This document shows, one piece after another, positions 51,840 through 63,872 of a stretch of DNA of 64,000 nt (the first letter of the stretch is position 1; every line of letters begins with the position of its first letter). The notes below the pieces were generated by a model. It was not told the origin of the DNA. It made no database searches and saw only the letters and a list, made by a program, of their open reading frames with translations. This stretch comes from Eulemur rufifrons (taxonomy: Eukaryota; Chordata; Mammalia; Primates; Lemuridae): assembly GCF_041146395.1 (NCBI RefSeq), contig NC_090997.1, forward strand, positions 33,273,501 through 33,337,500, in the 5' to 3' direction. The translations under genes were made by a program, and so were the position numbers.

Positions 51840-52600
51840 TATCTATCTGTATATTGATAATTTTTAGAGTCTTTTCATTTTGGGTCAATTTTCTGCTTGT
51901 ACCATATTGTTTTAAGTACTATAGCTTTAAAATATACTTTCATATTTAAAAAAGCAAATAGCTCCTCATTACCTTACTGTTTCAAATATATTCCATTGTA
52001 TATTTATTTCTCTAGGATGAGCTTTAGAATAATTCTGTGAGATTCCAATGAACCTCCCATTCATTAGGTTAATGCTAAATTTATAAATAAATTTGCCTCT
52101 TTAAATAATGAGTCCTCTAATTCCAGATCAAGGATATCATTTCACTATTCTTATGTCTATTGAATTAGTTCTATGGTTTATTTTTTAATAGGCCCTTCAC
52201 AATTCAAGTTAGGATTTTTTGTGGAGTTTTTTCTACTTTTAATTAGGATACTTTCTATAGTATTTTTCTCTGACTGTAGAGATACTTTTAATTTTTCTAT
52301 ATATTATAACAGATCACCTAATCAAAATCTAATTTCAATATATAATTTCGTTTTCATGTGTTATTCTTTCAAGGTAGATAATCATACTAAATGTCAGTAA
52401 CTTTACTTCTTCTTTCCTAATTTTTAAATTTTTTATTTCATTTCCTTATTGAAATACATTGGAAAAGAATCCCAGAACAATCGTAATTAATAATGATGAT
52501 GTCAATTATCCTTGTGTTGTTCCTGACTTGAATGAGAATGCTACCAGTGTTACCAATATTCATAGCCCTGGCTATTAGTTGGTGAGATAGGCAAAGAGAT
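51840..52600 (-). mobile_element. L1 LINE ORF2 (reverse-transcriptase region), antisense
   Basis: GTACCATATTGTTTTAAGTACT near 51898 followed by 'atagctttaaaatatactttcatat', then GTGAGATTCCAATGAACCTCC near 52037 and 'atccttgtgttgttcctgacttgaatgagaatgc' near 52508 follow reverse ORF2. Strongly diverged; may be HAL1 or L1ME. Confidence 0.65.
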
Positions 52601-53574
52601 ACACAGATATTCAGACAAATATGAGTATCTTTTGTTCTATAAATTGTGTATTCTGTGGTACCTTTGTTAAGTTTAGCTATTGGAACTTTGCTAATTCTAT
52701 AAAATAAATTGGTGAGAATCCTAATCCCCTCAGATGGTTTTAATAGTGTATAAACGTTATGACAGCTTGAAATGATCTGAGTCTGGAGTTTTGAGGTCAG
52801 AAGTGTAGTTCTTTGGTTACTTAAAAAAAAAAGTCTATCTTTAATAATATTTGAATGCTTTTAAATTAAGCATTGATATTTACTAGTGTGGCATGAAAGA
52901 GACAAGACTGTGTGAGTTTTCTGCCAGCCCTACTACTGTTGTTTGCTACTGGTGGGACAATATGTCTTTAGTGATTATTTCCATGTTTTGCAGTCAGCCT
53001 GTGCTTCCAGCATTTCTCCCTCCTAACTGGGTGTTGTTAATTTTTTTATAATTTCCTCCACTTAGTGTCATTTTACTATTCTTGAGAAGGATAGTTAAAT
53101 GTTAACTTCCATCATCTTATCACAATTTGTATTGAAATACTCCCTAAAAGATATTTTTTAAAATTTGAGACATTAATTTTGATATTCCTTTTTTTAGCAT
53201 CTATAAACTTTTTTCTCTAATTTGTTCTTTTTATTCATTTCAATCAAATTGTGAGAATTTCTGAGAATGGGTCTGATATATTAATATCATAAATCTGATA
53301 TATCAATAAATCAAGTGGAAAAATGTTCAGATTCTTCATTTAAGCAAAAAGGTCCTTGGGATATGGTTGGAAATGATAATATTATACAAACTTTCTCCTA
53401 TAGATTAGTTATTTTTCACTAACTGAGTCCAAGATACAACAAATTTTCAAGTTACATAAGTGTATTTATCAAGTATATTTAGAAGATACTTACAATATTA
53501 TATTTTGAACACCAATAGCTGATAAGTTCATCAGTTCTGAGATTTGGTGTAATAATTGCTACTACATTCTTTTA
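52601..53574. other. Unique AT-rich sequence
   Basis: No confident repeat. Possibly contains further eroded antisense L1 near its start. Confidence 0.4.
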
Positions 53575-54345
53575 TTTTCAGTTTCTCTTCTCTACAGTCT
53601 TCTTTTCTATAATTGGTAGTCACACTTAAAGTTTTCCCATCTTAAATAATTCCCTCTGCAAACAAACAAGGGAACAAACCTTCCTCTAATGCATCCACCC
53701 CACTTATACTGTTGCTGTATCTTCTTTCTCTTTACTACCACGCCTCATCAAAGGAAGAGACTACTTCTAAAACTACTGTAGTTTGCTGCTTTTGCAACTA
53801 TGTTGAAACCTGCACACTCTGGCCACAAATACATTTCCAATTGCTGAATCTAATTGTTTTGTTTTCATTATCATGCTACTTCCTCAGCTTTGGGCATTTG
53901 GTATTTTTGATAGTTCTATCAGAGTTAGCCTAAAGCAGGAAACTTGACCATACCATACATGACCTTCACAGTCCAACCACACACTGCATTTCCAGGCTTT
54001 CCTTCACCCGAGCCTCATTGAACACCCCTGTCATGCTCTTCCAGTCTTCAGCATCATGCTTTCTTGCACATCTATACATTTTACTTTGCTTTTCTCTCAT
54101 CCTGAAATGCATTTTCCATTCTTCCATATATGAAAAATATTACACAAATATTACAATGCAGTTCACATGTAATCTCATCCCCATAAAAAGCATTTTGTCC
54201 TCTATGATCCACAATACCTGGTTCATGTTGCCATTTTAGAACTAATTATATTAGCATTTATTGTTATTGATGCCTGCTTCTCTCTTCTTGCTATTATTAC
54301 CCCTCATATGCACTAGAATTTGCTTTTACTGAGGTCAGGGAAGTA
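53575..54345 (+). mobile_element. L2 LINE, sense, strongly diverged
   Basis: The part from 53990 (TTTCCAGGCTTTCCTTCACCC) through CTCATCCTGAAATGCATTTTC near 54095 and 'caatgcagttcacatgtaatctcatccc' near 54153 fits the sense L2 3' region. The start is approximate. Confidence 0.45.
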
Positions 54346-56185
54346 GTTATTATATTATATAAACAACAAAGTTTTCCTAAATAATGAGGATTCAATAAAG
54401 AAGCATGGAAAAAAGGGCAAACATTTCTTCCCATGGATTGATATAGTCTAAAACTTTGGCTGATCTAATAATCATTTCTATTGTACATTTCAATCAAATC
54501 CTAAACATTATGGTTGTCTATGCCAGTATCAACAGTTTTCTAGGGCTAGCTTATAATGAGTTCATATTCTTTAAGGTTTCATGACTATCAGTAACCAGGA
54601 ACATCCCTCTGGTATTTGGGGTAGTAGAAGGATCTCATTCTGCTCAAAATGTGGTACAGAAAATTCCACAAAATAAATGAATACATAACGAGGACATGGA
54701 AGTCCTCAAAATGTTCACTTATTATCTTCATATCCCTATGGTATAAGCTGCTCAAATGACTAAAAATTCATTAAAAAGTTAAAACTAAAGACATAGTAGG
54801 GGGGAAATGTGTTAAAGTTTGCCACTGTATCAGTGAGAGACTCCTAAAACTAGATCTTGCACTCCATTTGCTGACTGTCACCAGTCCATCCTGCTGCTAA
54901 ATGCAGTCTCAGTTATTACTTATAAGAAAGTTACAATTGGCAGTAGGTTAAGACCACAAAGAAAAGTCAAGAAATATGGAGTATCAGGACCTATTAAAAA
55001 GTTGCTTGAATGCTGTCCTGAGAGCAGCTGTCACTAAGGCTCCAACAGGAGGAAGAAATAATGTCATTAGCAAATATATGGAATATGAAGGGTGATATAA
55101 CAGCTGCCCCACCATTATTGTCAGAGTTGGCAACAATACCCTCGAAGTCTGGAAAGGTGGGGAAAAAAGGTTCAAAATAGCATCCTAATGATAAAATGTT
55201 TAAAAATACCTCAGTGGGACTGGGGAGAACAAAAGACCAAAGTTGCATGGGGTGGGAGTGCTCAGAAGCTGCTATAGTGCTCACAGAAGCACATCATCCA
55301 GGCAGGGAAGTATGCGTGGCGGCCTGAGGAGGTGGCAGTGACAAAGTCTGACTTCACTGAGCAAAGGCAAAAAGCGTGAGTATTCAGAAACAAGATCACT
55401 AGAAATGCCTGTGGAACCCGCAGAGCTGTGTGAACAGGTAACCCAGGGCAGCATCAGGCAGGATGCAACAAAAATAGGATTGGGTAGGATAAGAGTGCTT
55501 AGTAGACGAAGTTCAAAGTCAGAAGCACAGGAAAAAAATAGAACTCACCCGGAGTGCTGTTTACCCTTTCATCCAATGAAAGAAAATGGCTAAATCCATA
55601 TCAGAAATCCCATAAAGAAATAAAGACCCAGTGGAGTAATTGTCCTAGCTCATAGCAGAACCTGTGTGTCTGAAGCTGCTATTCTTCTCACTTCCCTGTC
55701 CATCTTTTGCACCAGCAGGGTCACAGGTATGCTTTCTAGCCCCAAATGAAGCATCCATTTTTATCTTTTCTCCACAGCAGTCAGTTTACAGGGTGGGAAG
55801 ATCTTAAGGGAATGATCACAACTCAATGACAAAGTAGGGCCAAAGATGAAGGAGGACTCAAAATAACTCTTAAAGTGATTATGGAGATGATTGTATGGTG
55901 GATTGGGTGTGGAGGGAATGATCTCATCGGCACCCTGACGTGCTTAGTGATCTCTTCATTGTCAGATCTTAAGGCCCTTTGCTTGCATTAGTTCTCCTTA
56001 ATATTTCTGTAACACTCAGCACCATTACTTAAAGTTTTCCTTCTTGAAAAGCTCTCCTTTCCTATATTCTGTGGCATCAGATCATATGTCCCATAGGGTA
56101 GTGGTCATGGCTGTATGGCTGTCTTACTCCCTACAGCACTTCACAGAATGCCTGCCTGCTTGCCTGAGCAGATGAATACATGAGT
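54346..56185. other. Unclassified stretch, GC-richer core 54990-55600
   Basis: The core has a 96-codon minus-strand open frame (55284-54994) and a 62-codon plus-strand frame (55405-55593), neither recognised. It may be an old ERV or a 3'-UTR-derived retrocopy, but I see no A tail, LTR ends or target duplication. A donor-like AAAGCGTGAGTATTC lies at 55371. Confidence 0.35.
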
Positions 56186-56187
56186 GG

Positions 56188-56212
56188 ATGAATGAATGAA
56201 TGAATGAATGAC
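56188..56212. repeat. (TGAA)n simple repeat
   Basis: Tandem GAATGAAT units, possibly the tail of a diverged sense L2 ending here. Confidence 0.8.
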
Positions 56213-56311
56213 AGGTCATCCATCTTCCTAGCCATTTCTTTCTATTTCTACTGACTTCTAATTTTGAGCTTACTAAAGTTACCAGATTTACAATTTTGCT
56301 TGTAGGTATAA

Positions 56312-56344
56312 GTCTGTGTGTGTGTGTGTGAGAGAGAGAGAGAT
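56312..56344. repeat. (TG)n(AG)n compound microsatellite
   Basis: GTGTGTGTGTGTGTGTG passes directly into AGAGAGAGAGAGA. Confidence 0.9.
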
Positions 56345-56839
56345 AAGAATTCACCTGGGCTCTCTACCTAAATTATCACTGCTATACCACTGTATCCCAA
56401 ATGTATGTCTCTGACAAAAGTGGTCAAATATTAATTAGATATATCCATTTACTATATATAACCTTGTTCTTTTAATTAACTGTCCACACTGGTGGTTTTT
56501 TTTTTTTTCAATTAGATTTTAAGCAAGTTAAGGAATGGAGCCACAGATCATCTTTGTTTTCTCTACCCCTTAGGAACTAATACAGAGCTGATAAGTATTT
56601 TTTTTCTGGTTAATCAATTGCTGGGAGACAGTTTATTTCTTTTAGCTTAAAAAAATCATTTCCCATTTGAGAAAATTTTATTTGCTTTTCCTTAAATTCA
56701 GCCAAGTAGGTAGCCTAGAACCATCATTGAATGTAGAAATGACATTAGGTAATGTCATTCTACTCCTTGCCTTGTTACAAGTACCTAGGAATTCAGGGTC
56801 TGTTGTGCTTGTGAAGAAGGCTCTTTTGTACAACTTTTA
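56345..56839. other. No recognised feature
   Basis: AT-rich, a T run near 56500. Nothing supported. Confidence 0.4.
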
Positions 56840-57054
56840 CTTATTTATTATTCAGCTGAGAAACGCTTATTGAATGGCTACTCTGAGCTTCATCCTAGGG
56901 ATAAAGCAGAAAATTAGATGAGTAGATTTAATCTCTGCTGACATGACACATGTAGATTAGTGGAAGTAAAAAAATAAGAAAATGTGTAGATGAGGAATTT
57001 AAGAAATTTCAGTTCTATGAAAGTAACACAAGATGCAGTACATGGAAAGATTGA
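56840..57054 (-). mobile_element. L2 LINE 3' end, antisense, part before an MLT1 insertion
   Basis: 'gagaaacgcttattgaatggctactctgagcttc' near 56859 and CATCCTAGGGATAAAGCAG near 56891 give the reverse L2 terminus. L2 resumes after the LTR. Confidence 0.75.
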
Positions 57055-57394
57055 TGTCTAAGTCAGTTCAGGTTGCTGTAACAAAATATGATAGACCGGG
57101 TGGCTACTAAACTACAGAAATTTCTTTCTCACAGTTCTGGAGGCTGGAAGTTCAAGATCACAGTGCCAGCCTGGTTGGATTCTGGTGAGAGTTCTCTTCC
57201 AGGTTTACAGATGGCTGTCTTCTTGCTCTGTCCTCATGTGGTGGAGAGAGGGCACTAATCTCATTCATGAGGGATCCACCCTCATGACCTAATTACCTCC
57301 TGTAGCCCCCACCTCCTAATTCCCCACCATCACACTGAGGGTTAGGATTTCAACATGTGAATTTTGGGGAGACACAAATATTTAGTCCATTGCA
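57055..57394 (-). mobile_element. MLT1-type MaLR LTR, antisense, inserted in an L2
   Basis: Complete reverse MLT1, 340 bp, starting TGTCTAAGTCAG and ending TCCATTGCA. It includes CACAGTTCTGGAGGCTGGAAG near 57130 and CACCCTCATGACCTAATTACC near 57278. Flanked by ATTGA (57050-57054) and ACTGA (57395-57399), a 5-bp target duplication with one mismatch, as expected for ERVL-MaLR. Confidence 0.9.
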
Positions 57395-57770
57395 ACTGAG
57401 TTAGGGTTTTCAAGAAGCACCTATTTAAGAGGATAACATTAAACTTGAGACTTGAAAGATTAATAACTAGCCTTTAGAAACAAGTAACAGAAGGAGAGCC
57501 TTGTGGAAAAAGGAGCAACCTAGGCATATGTTCTGAGGCATGGAAGAGATAGAGCTTGATGTGTGCTAGAACCTGAGAGGACCTGAGAGTGGTCAAGAGG
57601 AATAATGCTGTAACGTGAGGTTGGAGAGAGATGCACAGCAAGGTTACACTAAAACTCCTTGGCATTGATACAGAATCTGGATTGTATTTGGAATGTGATG
57701 TGAAGCCTTTGAGGCCTTTTAGGCAAGAGAGTTGCGTGATCCAAATTATATCTTAGAAAAGATCACTCTG
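57395..57770 (-). mobile_element. L2 LINE, antisense, part after the MLT1 insertion
   Basis: 'aacttgagacttgaaagattaataac' near 57443, 'gatgtgaagcctttgaggccttttagg' near 57698, and TCTTAGAAAAGATCACTCTG near 57751 continue the reverse L2. Confidence 0.75.
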
Positions 57771-58309
57771 TTATATTTCTAGTATTATGAGCTAAGGCAG
57801 TAAATTAAAAGTGTTTGGGTTAAATTGTATGCTGAGAGCATACATTTTATGAAAGCATGCGTTCCAGGGTTATTTGTTGTTAGGGCATGTTTTGCAAAGG
57901 GATCGCTGGATTGAAAATCAAGATACCTGCGTTTAAATTATGCCTCTTTCGATGCCTACGCAGGTGATGTTGTGCAAACTGGTAGTTTAGTTCTTGGTTT
58001 CTTAAACATTACTATAGGGAATTTTATCCCAATAATTCTTAAAGTCCCTTCAAGCACTATAACTATATGAATCTATTTATATATTGGTGTGCCAATCACA
58101 CATATATTGGGCCAAGTAAACCTATTTAGAGAGTGACTAAAAAATAACCCCAATGTTTCTTATGCCTTTCTGGAGACAGCTAATAAATCTTTGAAGACTG
58201 GGCTTTGCCCAAGAAAAAAAAAGCAATGTAATTTATAAATATTATCTCATAATAAGTACAGGATTTATAATGAAGAATATTTTTACTCTAATTCTGATTA
58301 TTCTGGCTT
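57771..58309. other. No recognised feature
   Basis: Unique AT-rich sequence. Confidence 0.4.
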
Positions 58310-58480
58310 AATCCTTTTATTCACCAGCTATCTATTGAATGTCCAATGTGTGTGTTTACTGTGCTAAATGCCCAGGCTATATAGATAGAATGGAACAGAA
58401 TATGTGACCCTCCCAGGCCTAGAGTAATGGGGAAGACAAACATGGGAACCTATGATGACAATATAATGAGATTGTTATGT
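58310..58480 (-). mobile_element. L2-like 3' end, antisense
   Basis: 'ttattcaccagctatctattgaatgtcc' near 58317, 'tttactgtgctaaatgcccaggctatatag' near 58355, and GACCCTCCCAGGCCTAGAG near 58406 fit a diverged reverse L2 terminus. Confidence 0.6.
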
Positions 58481-58639
58481 AAAAATATGGACTGAGAGCC
58501 CTGAGAATCCAGAAGAGAGGCAAGCAATTTGCCTAATGAGAGAGCAACGAAATTTTAAGTCTAGATCCATCAGTTTTCTTGGTTCAATTTCTCCTTCATT
58601 TTAAATGTTAGATTCAATAAAGCTCAGACCCAGTACTTT

Positions 58640-59549
58640 TCTTTTTAAATAACATCTTTATTGATATATAGCCAACATACTCTGAAATTTACTCTTCCAA
58701 AGTATACAATTCACTGGTTTTTAGTTTATTCACAGAGTTGTGTAACCATCACCACTATGTAATTGCAGAACGTTTTCATCACCCCAAAAAGAAAACCCAT
58801 CCCTATTACTAATCATTCTCCATATACTACTCCTACAGTCAACCCCAGCAACTACTGATCTACTTTCTCTCTTTATGGATTTGCTGAATCTGGACATTTC
58901 CTATAAATGGAATCATACAATATATGGTCATTTGTGCCTGCCTTCTTCACTTAGCATAACAAGGTTCATCCTTGTAGCATATACCATATATCAGTATTTT
59001 ATTTCTTTCGTTCATCTGGCTTTTATTGCCAGATAATATTTCATTTATAGATATACCACTTTTGTTTATCCATTCACCAGTTGATGGACTTTTCAGTTAT
59101 TTTCAGTTCTTGGCTATTATGCATAATGATGCTATGAACATTCATGTGTAAGTTTTTGTGTGGGCATATGTTTTCATATATAAATGGTCATGTGATAACT
59201 CTGTGTTTAACATTTTGGAACTGGCAAACTGTTTTCCAAAGTCCCTGCACTATTTTATAATCCTGCAAGCAATGAATGAGGTTTCTAATTTCTCCACATC
59301 CTTGCCTTGTTATTGTCAATCATTTCGATTTTAGCTATCTTCGTGGATATGAAGTAGTATCTTGTTGTGGTTTTGAAGTGCAAATCCCTATTAAATAATA
59401 AGGTTGAGCATCTTTTCATGTGTTTGTTGGCCATGATATATCTTTGAAGAAATATCTAATCAATTTTTTGCCCTTTTTTTCCTGCCCATTTTTAAATTGG
59501 GTTATTTCTCTTTTTGTTGTTGAATTATTTTGTGTATTATGAGAGTATA

Positions 59550-59553
<4 letters not shown>
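58640..59553 (-). mobile_element. Old L1 LINE, antisense, 3' UTR and ORF2 end
   Basis: CATCTTTATTGATATATAGCC near 58653, 'tatacaattcactggtttttagtttattcac' near 58702, GAACGTTTTCATCACCCC near 58768, TCCATTCACCAGTTGATGGAC near 59069, and ATTTTTAAATTGGGTTATTTC near 59488. It stops at the Tigger-like element and resumes beyond it at a more 5' part of ORF2. Confidence 0.9.
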
Positions 59554-59904
<351 letters not shown>

Positions 59905-59911
<7 letters not shown>

Positions 59912-60262
59912 AGTATCCCTTATCTGAAATGGTTGGGACTGGAAGTGTTTTGAATTTTGGATGTTTTTGGATTTTGGAATATTTGTATGTACATATTGAG
60001 ATATCTTGGAGATGGGCCCCATGTCTAAACATGAAATCTATTTATGTTTCATATACAAATTATATACATAGCCTAAAGGTAATTTTGTATAATAATTTTA
60101 CTAATTTTTTTCATGAAATAAAGTTTTGACTGCATTTTGACTATAACACATCACATGAGGTCAGATGTGGAAATTTCCACTGTGGCTTTATGTCAGTGTT
60201 CAAAAGTTTTGGATTTTAGAGGATTTTGAATTTTGGATTTTTGAATTAGGGATGTTCAACCT
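59905..60262. mobile_element. TcMar-Tigger-like DNA transposon (non-autonomous)
   Basis: Terminal inverted repeats CAGGTTGAGTATCCCTTATC (59905) and ATTAGGGATGTTCAACCT (60245-60262), with TA before the left end and a TA-like CA after the right end. The interior has the repetitive 'ttttggatttt' pattern near each end. No transposase. An Alu has duplicated its first bases at 59556-59562. Exact family not named. Confidence 0.75.
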
Positions 60263-60264
60263 AC

Positions 60265-61055
60265 ACAATTAATTTTTGTATATTGATCTTGTATCCTGCA
60301 CCATGGCTGAGCTTGTTTATTAATTCTAATAAGTCTTTTGTGGCTTCCTTAGAATTTTCTGTATAGAGAGCATGTCATCTGCAAGTAGATATAGTTTTGC
60401 ATGTTCCTTCCTTTTCATTCTTTCTGGATGCCTTTTATTTCTTTTTCTTGACTTCCCAGGCTATATCCTTTACTAAAATTTTAAATAAAACTGAGAAGAG
60501 CAAACATGGTCTTGCTCATGTCTTAGAGGGAAGAACTCAATCTTTTTCCAGTCAATATGATGTAAGCTGTGGCTTTTTCGTAATGGGAATTTACCAGATT
60601 GAAAAAGTTATTTCCTATTTCTAGTTTATTGAATTTTTTTTATCATGAATGATTTTAGGTTTTGACAAATGCTTTATCTGCACCTTTTGGAATAACCATG
60701 TGGGTTTTGTCCTTTATTCTACTAATATGGTGTATTACATTAATTGATTTTCAGATATTAAACCATCCTTGCATTCCTGTGATAAATTACACTTGGTCAT
60801 GTATATAATGTTTTTTATATGTTGCTGGATTTGGTTTGCTGGTAATTAATTTATTATTGATGTTTTTGCACATATATTCATAAGGGATATTGGTCTTTAG
60901 TATCCTTTTGGGGTCATGTCTCTGTCTGCTTTTGTTGTCAGGGATTATTTTCCTACTCTTCATTTATTTCTGCTCTTATCTTTATATTCTTCCTTCTTTT
61001 TCCTTTCATTTTAATTTGCTCTTCTTTTTCTAATTTTTTTTTTTTTCTGGAAACT
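60265..61055 (-). mobile_element. L1 LINE ORF2 reverse-transcriptase region, antisense
   Basis: TTTTTGTATATTGATCTTGTA near 60273, CATGTCATCTGCAAGTAGAT near 60371, TGGATGCCTTTTATTTCTTT near 60425, GTATTACATTAATTGATTTTC (60732-60752), CTTGCATTCCTGTGATAAAT near 60768. Then a jump to TTTGCTCTTCTTTTTCTAATT near 61016. Compared with the L1 piece ending at 59553, a sizeable part of ORF2 is missing. Confidence 0.85.
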
Positions 61056-62234
61056 AAATTCAAGGCTCCTGGTTTTTGCAGATACTTTGGTTCTAGGGCA
61101 GTTGGTTTTGAAAGCTATTCTAGAGCTAGGAAGAAAGAAATGAGAATAGAGCAAAGGAAAATGCTATAAAACATATTATTCTTACAAAGATTCAGTCATT
61201 TTTCCTGAATAATTGCTCCTTGGATTGTTGCAAACTTGTAGTTAATTTCCAGAGTTCTCAAAAAATTGATTTGACAAATTTTGCCAGTATTCTCATTGCT
61301 TTTATGGAGGATAGGATTTTTGGAGGCCCTTATTCTCCTATTCTAGAAGCACTTTTCTCTGCAGTGTTATTTTAACTGCAGTGTTAAAATAACTGAGTTA
61401 TTTTAACTGAGAAGAGAATGATCCACAATATTTGGAAGAGACATTAGTTGTACATTTATGTGAACACAAAGTAGATGATTATATAATGTGGATGAGAATT
61501 AAAACCCTTTCAAAATGCCTATTATGGTAAAAATAAAGCATTCTTGACAGTCAGTTGGTGAGTATGTGCCAGTAACATGGGACCCTGATAATTCTCATAC
61601 AATGGGGTCCTGATTATTTTTGCTCTAATGAAGAAATGCTAGTGTGTTCATGGGCATAACTAAAATATTTGAATTTATTAACTGAATTGAGTCCATTAAA
61701 TCTTTAAAAGATTGCCTTTTGAGAAAAGTATATGTGCCAGCATACTCTTTAGAGTGTAGTCAAAGAGACCTCTGATATAGACATGGGTAGAGACAACATG
61801 CATTCAATATGACTGATTTAATGGAGCAGGCTGCCATCTCTTTCTACTAGCATTTATTGTCCATTTTTAGCCAGTTTTATGTTTATATTTAAATACTTTA
61901 ATTCAGTTATTAGAACTTAATTTCATTTTAATTGGAGCACAGTAAGGCTGAGATATATTGTCAGTCAGAACAGTGGTCGTAGTAATGATTTGGTTTCTGT
62001 GATTGAGTGATTTGCAGTTGCTGTTATGATGGTCTACTAAAGCTGCACTTTACTTCTTGAGATGGTAGATAGTACCTCTCTAGATGTCATTCTTTCCAGC
62101 TTTCCAATTGGATATGAAAGAGCCAAATTCTGTTACATTAAACAAGCAAAAATAATACACACAATGGAAAACTGATATTAAAAATAGAGTAAGGTAAAAA
62201 AAAATGTGGTAGATATAAACATTGCATTATAAGG
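61056..62234. other. Unique AT-rich sequence
   Basis: A 19-base near-repeat, TTATTTTAACTGCAGTGTT (61368-61386) followed by AAAATAACTGAGTTATTTTAACTG (61385-61408), makes a small local duplication/inversion. Otherwise nothing recognised. Confidence 0.4.
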
Positions 62235-63600
62235 GTGGCATTTATTTATTTAAAAATATTTAGAAGTATTTATTATTTGACAGAAACTGTTCTTGATTCT
62301 TGAGATATAGTAGTAAATGAGACACATAAACTCTCTGCTCTCCTGTTGTTTATGTTCTACTGGAGAAGAGTCATGATAAATAGATGCAATATACAGTGTT
62401 TGAATTTTGAAAAAAAAATTGCTTAAGGAGAAAAATAAAAGAGCAGAGAGTCAGGGAGTGTTGCTGTATAGTGCTGCAATAATATATTGGTGCCCAAGAA
62501 AGGACTTAACTAAGAAGATGACATTTTGGTAAAGACCTGAAAAAATTGTGTGTGAGCCATTCTAAGCAGAGGGACCTGCAAGTGCCATATCCACACAGTG
62601 GAACTGTGCCTAGAGCTGTGCAAGGAACACTGGGGAGGCACGTGTGCCTACAGCAGGATCAAGGGACAAGTAGCCAGAGATGAGGTCAAAGAGCTTCCAA
62701 AATGGCAGATCCTTTTTAGCTAATGGAGGGACTTTGGATTTTATTCTGTGTGAATTGAGGAGACACTGCAGAATTTGGCCAGAGAAGTGACATGATCTGA
62801 GGTATATTTTAACCCGATCACTCTAGCTGCTGGGCTAAGCATAGCCCACAGGGGTCCAGGTAGGAATGGGGATATAGCTTGGGGGGTCTAGAAGTAATAT
62901 AGATTAGAGACAATGACTTTGATAAGGGTAGAAGCAGCCTGGGTTTTAAGTATTAGTTCAATTCTAGAATTCTAGTTATATTTTGGAAGTAGAGATGAAA
63001 AGATGTCCTGTAGAATTGAAAGGATGTCCTGACAAATAAAATATGGGGTATAAGGGAAAAAAGTCAAGAATGACTAAGTTTTTTGTTTGTTTGTTTTTGC
63101 CCTAAACAAATATGTTAATGGAGTTTCCTTTTACTGAGATGGGGAAAACTTTTAAAGGAACAGAGAGAGAGAGAGAGAGTTTGTGTTAAAGGATGGGGGT
63201 TGGAATATTAGGAGCTGAATTTTAGACAAGATTAATCTGAGATGTCTGTTAGACATCATGGATGGAGACACAGAGTAGGCATTTATATGCACAAATCTAA
63301 AATTTATGAAGATGCCTGAGCTGAAGGTATATTTTGAGCATTATCAGTACACAGATGGCATTTAAAGCCATGAGCTGGGAAGATTACCAAGGATGAGAGC
63401 ACTGGGAGAAAACAGCAGTGATCCCAGGTGTAAGCAGTGGGGCATTTCCATTTAGAGGCAAGAGATAGGCACAGGGAACCCAGAGTGTAGTATCCTGGAA
63501 GCCAAGTGAAGTGTGTCTTGAGGAAGAGAGTGAGCAGATTAGGACTGAGAATTGACCATTTGATTTTAGCAATATAGAGATCATTGTTCAATCTAGCAGA
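62235..63600 (-). mobile_element. L2 LINE, about 1.4 kb, antisense
   Basis: The longest L2 here, in full reverse order: 'ttgattcttgagatatagtagtaaatgagac' near 62293, GGACTTTGGATTTTATTCTG near 62729, GAAGTGACATGATCTGAGG near 62784, CCGATCACTCTAGCTGCTGG near 62814, TTTTACTGAGATGGGGAAAAC near 63129, GATGTCTGTTAGACATCATGG near 63241, then CAGATGGCATTTAAAGCCATG near 63352. Short minus-strand open frames at 63304-63612 are relics of L2 ORF2. Confidence 0.9.
63162..63179. repeat. (GA)n microsatellite inside the L2
   Basis: Pure AGAGAG run of about nine units. Confidence 0.85.
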
Positions 63601-63691
63601 TACTTTCTGCAAGAATGGAGGTTATATAATTTTAATGAATTGTGTGTTATATTTTAGACCATACTGCTAAACATTTTAATGGATGATAGAA

Positions 63692-63872
63692 AATGTACTG
63701 AAATAGAATGAGGCAGGAGGATCGCTTGAGCCCAGGAGTTTGAGGTTGCTGTGAGCTAGGCTGACGCCACGGCATTCACTCTAGCCCAGGCAACAGAATG
63801 AGACTTTGTCTCAAATAAATAAATAAATAAATAAATAAACAAATAAATAAATAATGTGCTTAAATAGAATGA
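63692..63872. repeat. 20-bp target-site duplication of the truncated Alu
   Basis: Copies at 63692-63711 and 63853-63872, 18 of 20 bases identical. Confidence 0.9.
63712..63852 (+). mobile_element. 5'-truncated Alu right monomer with (AAAT)n tail
   Basis: Begins within the right monomer (GGCAGGAGGATCGCTTGAGC) and ends with CTTTGTCTC followed by AAAT repeats (63794-63852). It has 20-bp target repeats AATGTACTGAAATAGAATGA (63692-63711) and AATGTGCTTAAATAGAATGA (63853-63872) with two mismatches, proving a true truncated insertion. Confidence 0.9.
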
